A DNA stretch of 62,668 nt from positions 1 to 62,668 of the forward strand of contig JAKPOQ010000145.1 in NCBI GenBank assembly GCA_029547745.1. Direction: 5' to 3'. Each line of letters opens with the position of its first letter. The stretch's first letter is position 1. The stretch is from Actinomycetes bacterium. GTDB taxonomy: Bacteria > Actinomycetota > Thermoleophilia > UBA2241. Both the position numbers and the translations under genes were made by a program. Under the pieces are notes generated by a model that saw nothing but the letters and a program-made list of their open reading frames with translations, was not told where the DNA came from and made no database searches. Shown piece after piece: positions 35,640 to 44,319 of the stretch.

Positions 35640-35706
35640 TCGGGGCGCCAGCGACGCCCTTGCTCATGTGCCGGAGGCGTCGACGTCGAAGGTGACAGGG
35701 GGCGTC

Positions 35707-36822
35707 ATGAGTGGAGGTCGGAGATGCCGCAACTGGGTGGCGGGCTGCGCCATCGCTGCCGTATCACTCGGGGTTTGTCTCTTTGCGCCGGCGGCGGTGC
35801 GGGCGAGCGGGTACGAGCACTATTTCGGCGATGTTCATGCGCACACTGCAGTGTCCGATGGATCGGGCACACCAGCGGGGGCGTTCTGGTCGGCGCGCGC
35901 GTCGGGGCTTGACTTCTTCGTGGTCACCGACCATGCAACGATGATCTCGGCTAAGGAATGGCGTGAGACAGCGGCGGCGGCTGCTGCTGCGACGGAGGCC
36001 GGTGGCTTCGCCGCGCTGACGGGCTTCGAATTGAATTGGTACTACGATCACGTGAATGTGCTCGCGGTGCCATCCCACCTGACGCCAGGCGCGGTGCCGC
36101 ACGCACGTATGGCGAGCGCAGCCGACTACGAGGATGTGGTCGCGTCCATTCCGGGTGCCATCGGCCAGTTCAACCATCCCAGATGGGGTGAGTGGAGCAC
36201 TCCGGCGTGGACCATGGGTGGTGACGACTTCGAGGACTTCGACTATTGCACGCCCGCGCGCGACGCGGCAATGGAGTTGATCGAAGTCTATAACCACGAC
36301 TGCCTGCTCGACTACCACTCGTCGTACGAGTCCAGCTACGTCAAGTGTCTGGACAAGGGATGGCATGTCATGCCGTCTGCTGGTGGCGACACTCACTCGA
36401 TCGTTTGGGACAACGCTCTGCTTCCATACGAGTACCGGACCGTTCTGCTTGCCGGTGAGCTCACTCCAGTCGCGCTGTCCGAGGCAATGAAGGCGCACAG
36501 GGGATACGCGACGGTCGACCGGGACCTAAGGATCTCCTTCTCTGTCGACGGAGCGATCATGGGCTCCGTCGTTAGGGCGGGCACGACTCACAGCGTCTCC
36601 GTCCACGTGGATGATCCGGACATATTGGCTGTCAACGATGAGCTACGGGCGCTCGAGCTTGTGGGCTCGGGAGGCGTCGTGCTCGCGAGTGTGGACGTCT
36701 GCGGGCATGCCGCATCTTGGGCCGGACAGGTGTCCGAGCAGGACTCATCTTGGGCGTACTTGCGTGTGACGGCTGCCGACGGGGTCGCAGCTTGGACGGC
36801 CCCGGTCTGGTTCGAGGGTTGA
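35707..36822 (+). CDS. Secreted PHP-domain metal-dependent phosphoesterase-like protein
   Basis: A 371-aa protein with a signal peptide (1-33, cut near AVRA/SG), so it acts outside the membrane. The PHP metal ligands are visible: FGDVHAHTAVSDG (H44, H46), VTDHA, TGFELNW, QFNHPRW and GGDTHS. A C-terminal beta-rich domain of about 90 residues follows the catalytic part. PHP proteins hydrolyse phosphoesters or related bonds; this one may act on a phosphorylated or esterified substrate before uptake. The ATG is preceded by AGGGGG at 5 nt. It follows a promoter with the shared operator. Confidence 0.85.
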   Translation: MSGGRRCRNWVAGCAIAAVSLGVCLFAPAAVRASGYEHYFGDVHAHTAVSDGSGTPAGAFWSARASGLDFFVVTDHATMISAKEWRETAAAAAAATEAGGFAALTGFELNWYYDHVNVLAVPSHLTPGAVPHARMASAADYEDVVASIPGAIGQFNHPRWGEWSTPAWTMGGDDFEDFDYCTPARDAAMELIEVYNHDCLLDYHSSYESSYVKCLDKGWHVMPSAGGDTHSIVWDNALLPYEYRTVLLAGELTPVALSEAMKAHRGYATVDRDLRISFSVDGAIMGSVVRAGTTHSVSVHVDDPDILAVNDELRALELVGSGGVVLASVDVCGHAASWAGQVSEQDSSWAYLRVTAADGVAAWTAPVWFEG

Positions 36823-37255
36823 GACGAGTAGGTCCAAGGACCGTTCCGGGCCGCTTGGCGTCGTGTCTTCTTGGTCGTCTTCATGCGCGCTGCAGGTGAC
36901 TGTGTACGACGGAGTCGCGCGGCGGCCGAGCGCCGGACGAGTCTGGGACGGTCGATGGGTTCGATCGGGAACACTGTGCTGCGCTTCGCGATCATCGCTT
37001 GCGAAGCGCTCTGGGACGTCACCGTGCGCCAGCGCTGGGGCATCTTCGGCGCTGCGAGGGTCGGTCACCGGGAAGCGCAGCAGGCGGCTCCGATGAGCGT
37101 GGCCGCGCCTCGGACGACCGTAGATTCGATCGGTGCGTCGGTACTCTCAGGAGGGAGGTGGCGCGGGTGACGCCGGATACGTGTGATAGGCGACCGATCA
37201 CGCGCGCGGCCGACGGGTGCGGCAGCGAGCGGAGAAGCGACAGGGGTGCAGGTAA
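36823..37255. other. Intergenic stretch ahead of the aldolase operon
   Basis: No gene is supported in these 433 bp; short open frames lack ribosome sites and family features. A hairpin with 9-bp arms (36981-36989 with 37001-37009, 11-nt loop) is present. I found no copy of the shared operator here, so whether the downstream operon has its own promoter or reads through from the PHP gene is open. Confidence 0.55.
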
Positions 37256-38746
37256 GTGACGATTCGTTTTAGGCAGCGGCTTGTGGCTGGTGAGCCGCTC
37301 ACCGGCCTCATCGTCAAAATGCCGGCGGCGGCGCAACTGGACATGTCTGCCGCCGCCGGCTTCGACTTCGCGATCATCGACCTAGAGCACGGCGTGCGGG
37401 ACCTCGCGCTGTTGGAGGGCGACATGCGCGCCGCCGTGGCGTGCGGGCTGCCGACCCTGGTTCGTGTGCCTACCGGCGATGCTCCCACCGTCCTCGCCGT
37501 GCTGGATGCTGGTGCGGCCGGCGTCGTGGTGCCGCACGTGTCGAGCGTCACCGGCGCCGCTGACGCTGTGAAGGCCGCGTCATACCCGCCACGAGGACGT
37601 CGGAGCTTCGCTCTGACCACTCCCGCGGGTCGGTGGGGTGCGACCACGAACGACGAACACCTCCGGGTAGCTGCCGAGTCGGTTTGCGTGGTCGTGCAGC
37701 TCGAGGATCGGGAGGCGGTCGCTGCGGCCCAGGACATCGCTGGCGTCGAAGGCGTGGATGCGCTGTTCATCGGGCTCAACGACCTGGCTCTCGATGTCGT
37801 AGGCCGTGTCGCCGGTGACGCGCCCGCGGTAGTCGCAGCCCGCGACGCCGTGCTCGAGGCCGCGGCAACGGCTGGGAAGCCGGTGATGACGGTAGTCAGT
37901 ACTCCGACCGAAGCCGAGCGCTGGAGGGGATTAGGGGCAGAGGTAGCCATCTATGTCGCCCCCTCACTCACGCTCGCAGCGTTTCGGGCGGCGGCACGAT
38001 CGCTTCCGGACGACCACGCTCCCGATCCTACGCTGCCGGTGGTCCTTGTGCCGGGCATGCTTGAGGACGGCCGTGTTTGGGATGGCATCGTCGAGCGGCT
38101 CGGTGTGCGGCTGAGCTTGGTTCCCGCACGTTTAGATCTTGACGACAGTATCGAAGAGATGGCTGACAGCCTTCTTGCCTGTGCGCCACCCCGCTTCGTG
38201 CTGGTCGGGCATTCATTGGGCGCCGTCGTGAGCCTGGAAGCCGCTCTGCGTGCGCCGCAGCGCGTTCAGGCTCTTGCCGTGCTCAACGCTGACAGCCGGC
38301 CGCCGATGGACGAGCTGTCGACGTCGTGGGCTCGCCTCCGTGAACGCTTCTCGCAAGGCCCTGGCGCGATTGGGGAGTGGGTGGCGTCGGTCCTGCCCGG
38401 TGCCGGGGATCCGGTTGCCGGACTGGCGAGGCGTATGGCCGAAGATGTAGGTCGCGAGGCAGCACTGCGGCAGCTCGAGGCCCAAAGGTCCCGGACCGAC
38501 ATGCGCGGTCGCCTCGCGGGGGTGCGGTGCCCGGTTCTCGTGGTGTGTGGCGAGTGCGATGTCGTTTCACCGCCCGACCGACAGCAAGAGCTCGCCGCAG
38601 TCATCCCTAACGCACGGCTGCATACGCTCGCTGGCTGTGGGCATCTCGGCCTACTCGAACAGCCCGATCAAACCGCAGCGGCGCTTGGCGCGTGGCTTGG
38701 CCTCGAGCCCGATGCGTCTGGCGTCGCATCTGCCGAAAGGACGTGA
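37256..38746 (+). CDS. Fusion of HpcH/HpaI-type aldolase and alpha/beta hydrolase
   Basis: A 496-aa two-domain protein. Residues 1-250 are an HpcH/HpaI/CitE class II aldolase: IDLEHG (D42, E44, H45), LVRVP (R70), VVVQLEDREA and GLNDLA. Residues 258-485 are an alpha/beta hydrolase with VVLVPGM, nucleophile S320 in GHSLGA, D435 in ECDVVSP and H463 in GCGHLG. Both active sites look complete. I know of no standard protein joining them. One enzyme could open a lactone or ester and the other cleave the resulting keto acid. Start is GTG with a modest site; the stop is 4 bp before the HisD-like gene. Confidence 0.85.
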   Translation: MTIRFRQRLVAGEPLTGLIVKMPAAAQLDMSAAAGFDFAIIDLEHGVRDLALLEGDMRAAVACGLPTLVRVPTGDAPTVLAVLDAGAAGVVVPHVSSVTGAADAVKAASYPPRGRRSFALTTPAGRWGATTNDEHLRVAAESVCVVVQLEDREAVAAAQDIAGVEGVDALFIGLNDLALDVVGRVAGDAPAVVAARDAVLEAAATAGKPVMTVVSTPTEAERWRGLGAEVAIYVAPSLTLAAFRAAARSLPDDHAPDPTLPVVLVPGMLEDGRVWDGIVERLGVRLSLVPARLDLDDSIEEMADSLLACAPPRFVLVGHSLGAVVSLEAALRAPQRVQALAVLNADSRPPMDELSTSWARLRERFSQGPGAIGEWVASVLPGAGDPVAGLARRMAEDVGREAALRQLEAQRSRTDMRGRLAGVRCPVLVVCGECDVVSPPDRQQELAAVIPNARLHTLAGCGHLGLLEQPDQTAAALGAWLGLEPDASGVASAERT

Positions 38747-38750
38747 GACC

Positions 38751-40034
38751 GTGGCTCGATACGTGAAGAGGGCTGCTCCGCGGCAGTCTGTCGACAGCGA
38801 GGTCGTGCGCGAGACCGTCGCCGGCATCATCGCGGACGTCGCCGTGCGTGGTGAGGACGCCGTGCGGGAGTACTCGCGCAAGTTCGACCACTGGGATCCC
38901 CCCACGTTCAAGGTAGACACTGGGGAGATCGAGCGCGCCAGAGCTGCCATCGACCCCGACGTGCTGAGGTCCATGGAGTTTGCTCACGCTCAGATCGAAA
39001 GGTTCGCGCATCTGCAACGCGAGAGTATGCATGAGTTCGAAGCTGAGACGCTGCCCGGGGTCTTCCTCGGGCAGAAGCACATCCCGGTCCAGAGTGCCGG
39101 TGCGTACGTGCCCGGCGGCAAGTACCCGATGCTGATGTCCGCGCAGATGAGCATCCTGACGGCGAAGGTGGCCGGCGTGCCGCGTGTGGTGGGCTGTGCT
39201 CCTCCCTACGAAGGTAGCGGTATGTATCCGGAGATGCTGTGGTCGATGGCCCTGGCGGGTGCAGACGAGATCTGGTGCGTTGGCGGCGTGCAGGCTCTCG
39301 CGCTGATGGCTCACGGCAGTCCTGGCTACGACCCGGTCGACCTTATCGCCGGTCCCGGAAACATGTATGTGGCCGAGGCCAAGCGGCAACTCTTCGGCAA
39401 GACGGGCATCGACTTGCTCGCCGGTCCTACCGAGATCCTCGTCGTCGTCGATGACAGCGCCGACCCAGTCATTGCGGCTGCCGACCTGCTCGGGCAAGCC
39501 GAGCATGGCCCGACCTCGCCGGCAGTCCTGGTGTCTCTATCCGAGAGGATGGCGCGACGCGTCATGGAGGAGGTGGATCGCCAGTTGACTCAACTGGCGA
39601 CGTCGGAAGTGGCGCGGGTGTCGTGGCGCGATTATGGCGAGGTCGTGATCGTGAGCGACCGAAGCGAGGCGGTCGACCTGTGTGACGAGTATGCGCCAGA
39701 GCATCTCGAGGTACAGACGGCAGACGCCGAGTGGTACCTCGACAACCTCAACGCATACGGCACGCTGTGCGTGGGCGAAGAGGCGACCATCACCTTTTCG
39801 GACAAGGCCATCGGCACCAATCACACACTGCCGACGGGCAAGGCCGCACGGTACACGGGTGGCCTCTGGGTGGGCAAGTTCCTCAAGACTGTGACCTATC
39901 AACGCTGCACCAGGAAGGGCGCTCTGACCGTCGCGCCACATGCTGCCGTGCTCTCTGACGCGGAGCACTTTGCAGGACACGCTGCCACCGCGCGGCGCCG
40001 TATCGACAAGTACACCACGGCTGGGGAGATGTGA
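38751..40034 (+). CDS. HisD-like zinc/NAD dehydrogenase of a catabolic paralogue group
   Basis: A 427-aa member of the histidinol dehydrogenase family. Zinc ligands (Q249 and H252 in GQAEHGP, D351, H410) and the catalytic pair E317-H318 in EYAPEHLE are all present, so it should oxidise an alcohol in two steps to an acid with NAD. No other his gene is near and the gene lies inside a LacI-controlled catabolic operon. HisD paralogues in such places include HpsN, which oxidises dihydroxypropanesulfonate. The substrate here is unknown; a polyol or amino-alcohol is likely. The GTG start has GAAAGGA at about 10 nt. Confidence 0.88.
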   Translation: MARYVKRAAPRQSVDSEVVRETVAGIIADVAVRGEDAVREYSRKFDHWDPPTFKVDTGEIERARAAIDPDVLRSMEFAHAQIERFAHLQRESMHEFEAETLPGVFLGQKHIPVQSAGAYVPGGKYPMLMSAQMSILTAKVAGVPRVVGCAPPYEGSGMYPEMLWSMALAGADEIWCVGGVQALALMAHGSPGYDPVDLIAGPGNMYVAEAKRQLFGKTGIDLLAGPTEILVVVDDSADPVIAAADLLGQAEHGPTSPAVLVSLSERMARRVMEEVDRQLTQLATSEVARVSWRDYGEVVIVSDRSEAVDLCDEYAPEHLEVQTADAEWYLDNLNAYGTLCVGEEATITFSDKAIGTNHTLPTGKAARYTGGLWVGKFLKTVTYQRCTRKGALTVAPHAAVLSDAEHFAGHAATARRRIDKYTTAGEM

Positions 40035-40035
40035 C

Positions 40036-41157
40036 ATGAAGCGGTCGCTTCTCACACCGCCCATAGTGGCCGACCGGTCCAACCCGTCCGACTTCAGCAT
40101 CTCTGTGCGCTCGTACGGACCGGTGGCCGCTGGCGGTAAGGGCCGCAGACGACAACCGATGCGTGGCTTCGAGGACACCTATACGGACATCGTTGACTAC
40201 ATTGTGCGTATCACGGCACGGATCTGGGATGAACAGGACGTGGGCTATCTGCACCGTTGCTATGCCGAAGACATCCGTGTGGTCACGGAGGATGGCGTGC
40301 GTGTGGGTCGGGCCGCAATCATCGAGGGTGTACTGGAGCACCTGGCTGCGTTCCCCGACACACGTGTCCTTGCGGACGAGATCATCTGGGCGGGGGACGA
40401 GGACGTAGGCTTCGCCACCTCGCATCGCAACATCACTATCGGCCATCACAGCGGACTCGCAGAGCTCGGTGTGCCGACCGGGAAGAAGAGCGTGGTTTGG
40501 GGTATCGCCAACTGTGTCTCCATCGAGAACTACATCTTCGCTGAACACGAACTCACAGACCTCGTCACGTTCTATCGTCAGCTCGGTCTCGACCCGGTCG
40601 AGACCGCCCGCCAGGGTGCCGCCGATCTGTCGCCCAATGACTTTGAGGGACGCGTCGCTGCGGCCTCCGACTGGTTCACTGGTAACGCTGAACCTCTAGC
40701 CATGGGGCCAGTGCCTGACGGCTTCGACATCACCGACTTCGTCACTCGAGTCGCGCACCATGCCTGGAACTGGCGGAATCTCAGCGTGGTGGACAAGGCG
40801 TATTCACCCACGGTCCGCTGGCATGGACCCTCGGGCCGGGATTTCTACGGGCGCCGCGAACTCAAGGGATTCATGCTCTCGATGCTCGGGTCGTTCCCCG
40901 ACCTCAATTACCACATCGATGATTTGTACTTCATCGGTAACGAGCGCGAAGGCTTTCGGGTCGCGGTCCGGTGGACGATGTTGGGCACGCACCGAGGCGG
41001 GGGCCCGTTCGGTCAGGCGACAGGTCGCCGGGTGCATCTTTGGGGCATCACTCAACAGACAGTCGAGCGAGGACTGATCGTCGAGGAATGGACACTGTTC
41101 AACGAGTTCGAGGTGCTCGAGCAGCTCTGTTGCGACGAGCCGCTCATACGGGAATGA
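40036..41157 (+). CDS. Tandem SnoaL-like (NTF2-fold) protein
   Basis: A 373-aa protein with two NTF2/SnoaL-like domains, at about 45-190 (IVRITARIWDEQDVGYLHRCYAEDIRVVTEDG) and 220-365 (RVAHHAWNWRNLSVVDKAYSPTVRWHGPSG). Each has the helix-plus-barrel pattern seen in ester cyclases, isomerases and dehydratases of this fold. The N-terminal 40 residues are unrelated. It is 1 bp behind the HisD-like stop and overlaps the UroD-like start as ATGA. A role as isomerase or dehydratase of a pathway intermediate is plausible, but catalytic residues cannot be named. Confidence 0.78.
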   Translation: MKRSLLTPPIVADRSNPSDFSISVRSYGPVAAGGKGRRRQPMRGFEDTYTDIVDYIVRITARIWDEQDVGYLHRCYAEDIRVVTEDGVRVGRAAIIEGVLEHLAAFPDTRVLADEIIWAGDEDVGFATSHRNITIGHHSGLAELGVPTGKKSVVWGIANCVSIENYIFAEHELTDLVTFYRQLGLDPVETARQGAADLSPNDFEGRVAAASDWFTGNAEPLAMGPVPDGFDITDFVTRVAHHAWNWRNLSVVDKAYSPTVRWHGPSGRDFYGRRELKGFMLSMLGSFPDLNYHIDDLYFIGNEREGFRVAVRWTMLGTHRGGGPFGQATGRRVHLWGITQQTVERGLIVEEWTLFNEFEVLEQLCCDEPLIRE

Positions 41158-42329
41158 AGCCCAGGGAGCGACTGCGAGCGGTGCTGGAACACCGCGAGCC
41201 CGACCGTGTGCCGGTCGACTTCGGCAAGCACATCGGTTCGTTCCATCGCGATGCCTACGTTACATTGCGTGCCGCCCTGCCGGAACTCAATCTGCCCCTC
41301 GAACCCGCGATCCTTGATCGCATGGCGCAGAACGTGCGCTTGGATGAGGTCCTCTGCCGGCGTCTGGGGATCGACTTTCGGTGGGTGGTGCCCAATTGGA
41401 TCGGAGTCTGCGAAACGCTGACCGGAGATGTGCCTGGCTATCGGGACATGTGGGGCGTGCCGTACGTTTTCGTGGCGACCGGGTCGCACTATGTGCCTGT
41501 TGGCTCGCCGCTTGGCGCCGAGGACCTCGATCTAGCTGACATCGACTCTTACCCGTGGCCGGACCCAGACGACCCGGGCATCGTCGCCGGTCTTGCCGGA
41601 CGCGCCCGGCGTTGGCATGAGGACGCCGAAGTCGTCGTTGGCGCGGATGGAATCAAGACCGGCGTGTTGCAGACAGCAGCCCAACTGCGAGGCTACGATA
41701 AGCTCTTTCTCGATCTTGCCCTGCAACCAGCACTGGCGCGTGGGCTGTTCGAGCGGGTGACGGAGATCTCCCAGCGGATGTACCGACGGTACCTTCGCGA
41801 AGTCGGCCGGTTCGTCGATATCGTGGTCGTCACTGACGATCTCGGCACGCAGACGTCCCTCATGGTGTCGCCAGCCATGTTTCGCACCTTCATCAAGCCG
41901 AACCTCGCGGCCCTGATCGCGACGATCAAAAGCGAGACAGATGCCGCTGTGCTTCTGCATTCCGACGGCGCTATCGAGCCCATCATCCCGGACTTGATCG
42001 AGATCGGCGTGGACATCCTGAATCCCGTGCAGACGACGGCGAGAGGCATGGATGATACGCGCGGGCTGAAAGAGCGCTACGGACGGGATCTCTGCTTCCA
42101 TGGTGGTATCGATGTGCAGCATGTGCTGCGCGACCTCAGCCCCGACGAGATCGAAGTGGAGGTGGCCCGGCGCATCGCCGACCTCGGGACTGACGGCGGT
42201 TACATCCTCGCGCCATGCCACAACATCGACGGTGGTATCTCGCCGGCCCAGACGCTGGCAATGTTCGATGCCGCGCGCGAGCACGGTGTCTACCCGCTCG
42301 GGTCGGCGAAGGAGAGTGAAGCGTCGTGA
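41154..42329 (+). CDS. UroD/MtaA-family methyltransferase-like protein
   Basis: A 391-aa protein of the uroporphyrinogen decarboxylase superfamily, in the branch used by corrinoid-dependent methyltransferases (MtaA, CmuA N-terminal domain, O-demethylases) rather than haem synthesis. Marks are MKPRERLRAVLEHREPDRVPV at the start, VVTDDLGTQTSLMVSPAMFRTFIKP, LHSDGAIEPIIPDLIEIGVDILNPVQ and FHGGID near the end. The island also encodes a free corrinoid protein at 47341, which would be its partner. It would move a methyl group onto or off cobalamin; direction and substrate are not known. Confidence 0.88.
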   Translation: MKPRERLRAVLEHREPDRVPVDFGKHIGSFHRDAYVTLRAALPELNLPLEPAILDRMAQNVRLDEVLCRRLGIDFRWVVPNWIGVCETLTGDVPGYRDMWGVPYVFVATGSHYVPVGSPLGAEDLDLADIDSYPWPDPDDPGIVAGLAGRARRWHEDAEVVVGADGIKTGVLQTAAQLRGYDKLFLDLALQPALARGLFERVTEISQRMYRRYLREVGRFVDIVVVTDDLGTQTSLMVSPAMFRTFIKPNLAALIATIKSETDAAVLLHSDGAIEPIIPDLIEIGVDILNPVQTTARGMDDTRGLKERYGRDLCFHGGIDVQHVLRDLSPDEIEVEVARRIADLGTDGGYILAPCHNIDGGISPAQTLAMFDAAREHGVYPLGSAKESEAS

Positions 42330-43420
42330 CGGACAGTGCGATGGTGTCAGTCGACCATGACGAACTGCGGGGATACGTGGCGGCGCTGCTGGCTGGCGCT
42401 GGCATGACTCCCCCTGACGCGAAGCAGATGGCAGATTGTCTCGTTGAGTCCAACCTGTGGGGCGTGGATTCACACGGCGTGCTGCGGGTCCCGATCTACG
42501 TCGAGCGCCTGCGTAGCGGTGCCATGAACCCGCGGCCGCGTCTCGACATCGTAGCGGAGCATGGCGCCGTGGCCGTCCTCGAAGGGGATGGCGGCCCGGG
42601 CTTTCTGGCGGGGCTGGCCGGCATGCGTCACGCGGTGACGCATGCCGGCGAGCATGGTGTCGGCGTTTGTGCGGTGCGTGACAGCAATCACTTCGGGGCA
42701 GCCGGCCTCTACGCCCGCGCCGCTTTGGACGAGGGCATGATCGGCATAGCGATGACCAACGTGATGCCGAACATGGTCGCTCCCGGTGGTTCACGACCGG
42801 TGGTCGGAAACAACCCGCTCGCCGTGGCTGTTCCTGCGCCCACACCCTTCCCGATCGTTCTCGACATCTCGCTCTCGGCGGCCGCGGGCGGCAAGCTTCT
42901 ACTGGCCAGCAAGAGGGGCGAGAAGATCCCGCTTGACTGGGCCACGGATGCGGAAGGCCACCCGACGGACGACCCGGACGCGGCGTTCGCCGGATTCCTG
43001 CTCCCCATCGCGGGAGTGAAGGGTCTGGGCCTTGCCTACATCGTCGACATCCTGTGTGGCGTTCTCGCGGGCGGAGCCTTCGGCTGGGACGTCAAGAGCA
43101 TGTACGCGTACCCGAAGGAGCGGAGCGAGACGGGACACTTCCTCGTGGCGCTCGACATCGGGGCCTTCATGGACCGCGCCGAGTTCGATGCGCGCATGGC
43201 CCGTTACTGCGCGAGCGTCAAGGGTTCACCGTTGTGGGACGACACGGCGGAGATGCTGCTCCCTGGCGAGCTCGAGCATCGCACCGAGGTGCGACGGCGT
43301 GCGGAAGGTATCCCACTGCCCCGGGGACTCTATGACGAGCTGCTCGAACTCGGTCACGGCTTTGCGGGGCTCCCATCGCTCCATCGGTTGCGTGTCGTAT
43401 CCACCCCGTCGAGCCGATGA
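42326..43420 (+). CDS. Ldh2/malate-L-lactate dehydrogenase family oxidoreductase
   Basis: A 364-aa NAD(P)-dependent dehydrogenase of the malate/L-sulfolactate/ureidoglycolate group. Typical blocks are DSHGVLRVPIYVERLRSG, AVRDSNHFGAAGLYARAA, GNNPLAVAVPAP, LDISLS and the later GVKGLGLAYIVDILCGVLAGGAF. It starts with GTG overlapping the UroD-like stop. The enzyme would oxidise a 2-hydroxy acid to a 2-keto acid, a good substrate for the aldolase encoded earlier in the operon. It is the last plus-strand gene before the convergent SDR. Confidence 0.9.
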   Translation: MTDSAMVSVDHDELRGYVAALLAGAGMTPPDAKQMADCLVESNLWGVDSHGVLRVPIYVERLRSGAMNPRPRLDIVAEHGAVAVLEGDGGPGFLAGLAGMRHAVTHAGEHGVGVCAVRDSNHFGAAGLYARAALDEGMIGIAMTNVMPNMVAPGGSRPVVGNNPLAVAVPAPTPFPIVLDISLSAAAGGKLLLASKRGEKIPLDWATDAEGHPTDDPDAAFAGFLLPIAGVKGLGLAYIVDILCGVLAGGAFGWDVKSMYAYPKERSETGHFLVALDIGAFMDRAEFDARMARYCASVKGSPLWDDTAEMLLPGELEHRTEVRRRAEGIPLPRGLYDELLELGHGFAGLPSLHRLRVVSTPSSR

Positions 43421-43498
43421 TCGTCCGGCTGGTCTAGCCGGGCCACAGGGTGTTCGCAGGGGAGATGCGGCATGCGGCCTGCTTGAGCCACGCGGCGG

Positions 43499-44275
43499 TC
43501 ACCAGGCGGTCCAACCGCCGTCGACATGCAACACGGCGCCCGTGATGAGACCCGCGGCCGGGGAAGCCAGAAAGAGCACTGCGTCGGCGACGTCCTGTGG
43601 TTCTCCCAGGCGGGCGACGGGGATGCGTCGTAGCACGTCGTCCAGGAACGCCGTGTCCTCGAACATGGGCTTCGTCAGCGGCGTGTCGATGAACGTGGGC
43701 GCTACGGCGTTGACGCGGATCCCGCGTGACGCCCACTCCACACCCAAGGCTTTGGTATAGCCGTTCACAGCGTGCTTGCTACAGCAGTATGCGGATCTCC
43801 CGGGGTAGCCGACCGAACCCATCTGCGACGAGACGTTCACGATGCTCCCCTCACGAGCAGCCGCAAGCGCATGTCTTCCGAACGCGCGGCAGCACAGTGC
43901 CGTTCCGAAGACGTTGACCTCCATGACCAGGCGGAAGTCATCAGGCGCCTGCGCTTCGGCCGGTCCTGTGCGGTTCAGCCCGGCGGCATTGACGAGGATG
44001 TCGATGGGACGCCAGGACCACGCGCGCCGAACGGCTTGGTCGACTTGGTCGTCGTCGCGGACGTCGGCCACAGCCGCCGTAGCCTCGGCGCCTGCGGCTT
44101 GTGCTTCGGCCACGGTCTGTGCAGCCGCTTCGGCCGACACGTCGAGAACCGTGACGGCAGCACCGGACCGAGCAAACGTCAGAGCGCAAGCGCGACCGAT
44201 GCCGCCTCCGCCGCCGGTGACGAGCGCGTGGCTCCCGTGCAGATCGACCTCAAGGCGGGGCTGCTCGTGTTCCAT
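43499..44275 (-). CDS. SDR-family oxidoreductase
   Basis: A 258-aa classical SDR. The cofactor loop is VTGGGGGIGRA, the NAG-type motif reads VNAAG, and the catalytic set S-Y-K shows in NVSSQMGSVGYPGRSAYCCSKHA. The acidic residue after beta-2 (VLDVSAEAA) suggests NAD rather than NADP. It ends the minus-strand operon that starts at 48985, 44 bp after the fucose-isomerase-like gene, with its own GGAGGG site. It probably oxidises a sugar or polyol hydroxyl. Confidence 0.92.
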   Translation of the reverse strand: MEHEQPRLEVDLHGSHALVTGGGGGIGRACALTFARSGAAVTVLDVSAEAAAQTVAEAQAAGAEATAAVADVRDDDQVDQAVRRAWSWRPIDILVNAAGLNRTGPAEAQAPDDFRLVMEVNVFGTALCCRAFGRHALAAAREGSIVNVSSQMGSVGYPGRSAYCCSKHAVNGYTKALGVEWASRGIRVNAVAPTFIDTPLTKPMFEDTAFLDDVLRRIPVARLGEPQDVADAVLFLASPAAGLITGAVLHVDGGWTAW

Positions 44276-44319
44276 GGCGTCCCTCCGGGGAGAATGTTGG
44301 CTGAGGAAGAGTGAAGCGT

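Noticed and set aside
36871-37170. 99-codon frame in the gap before the aldolase gene
   Set aside because: No ribosome site, no family pattern, and mixed codon use. Treated as chance.
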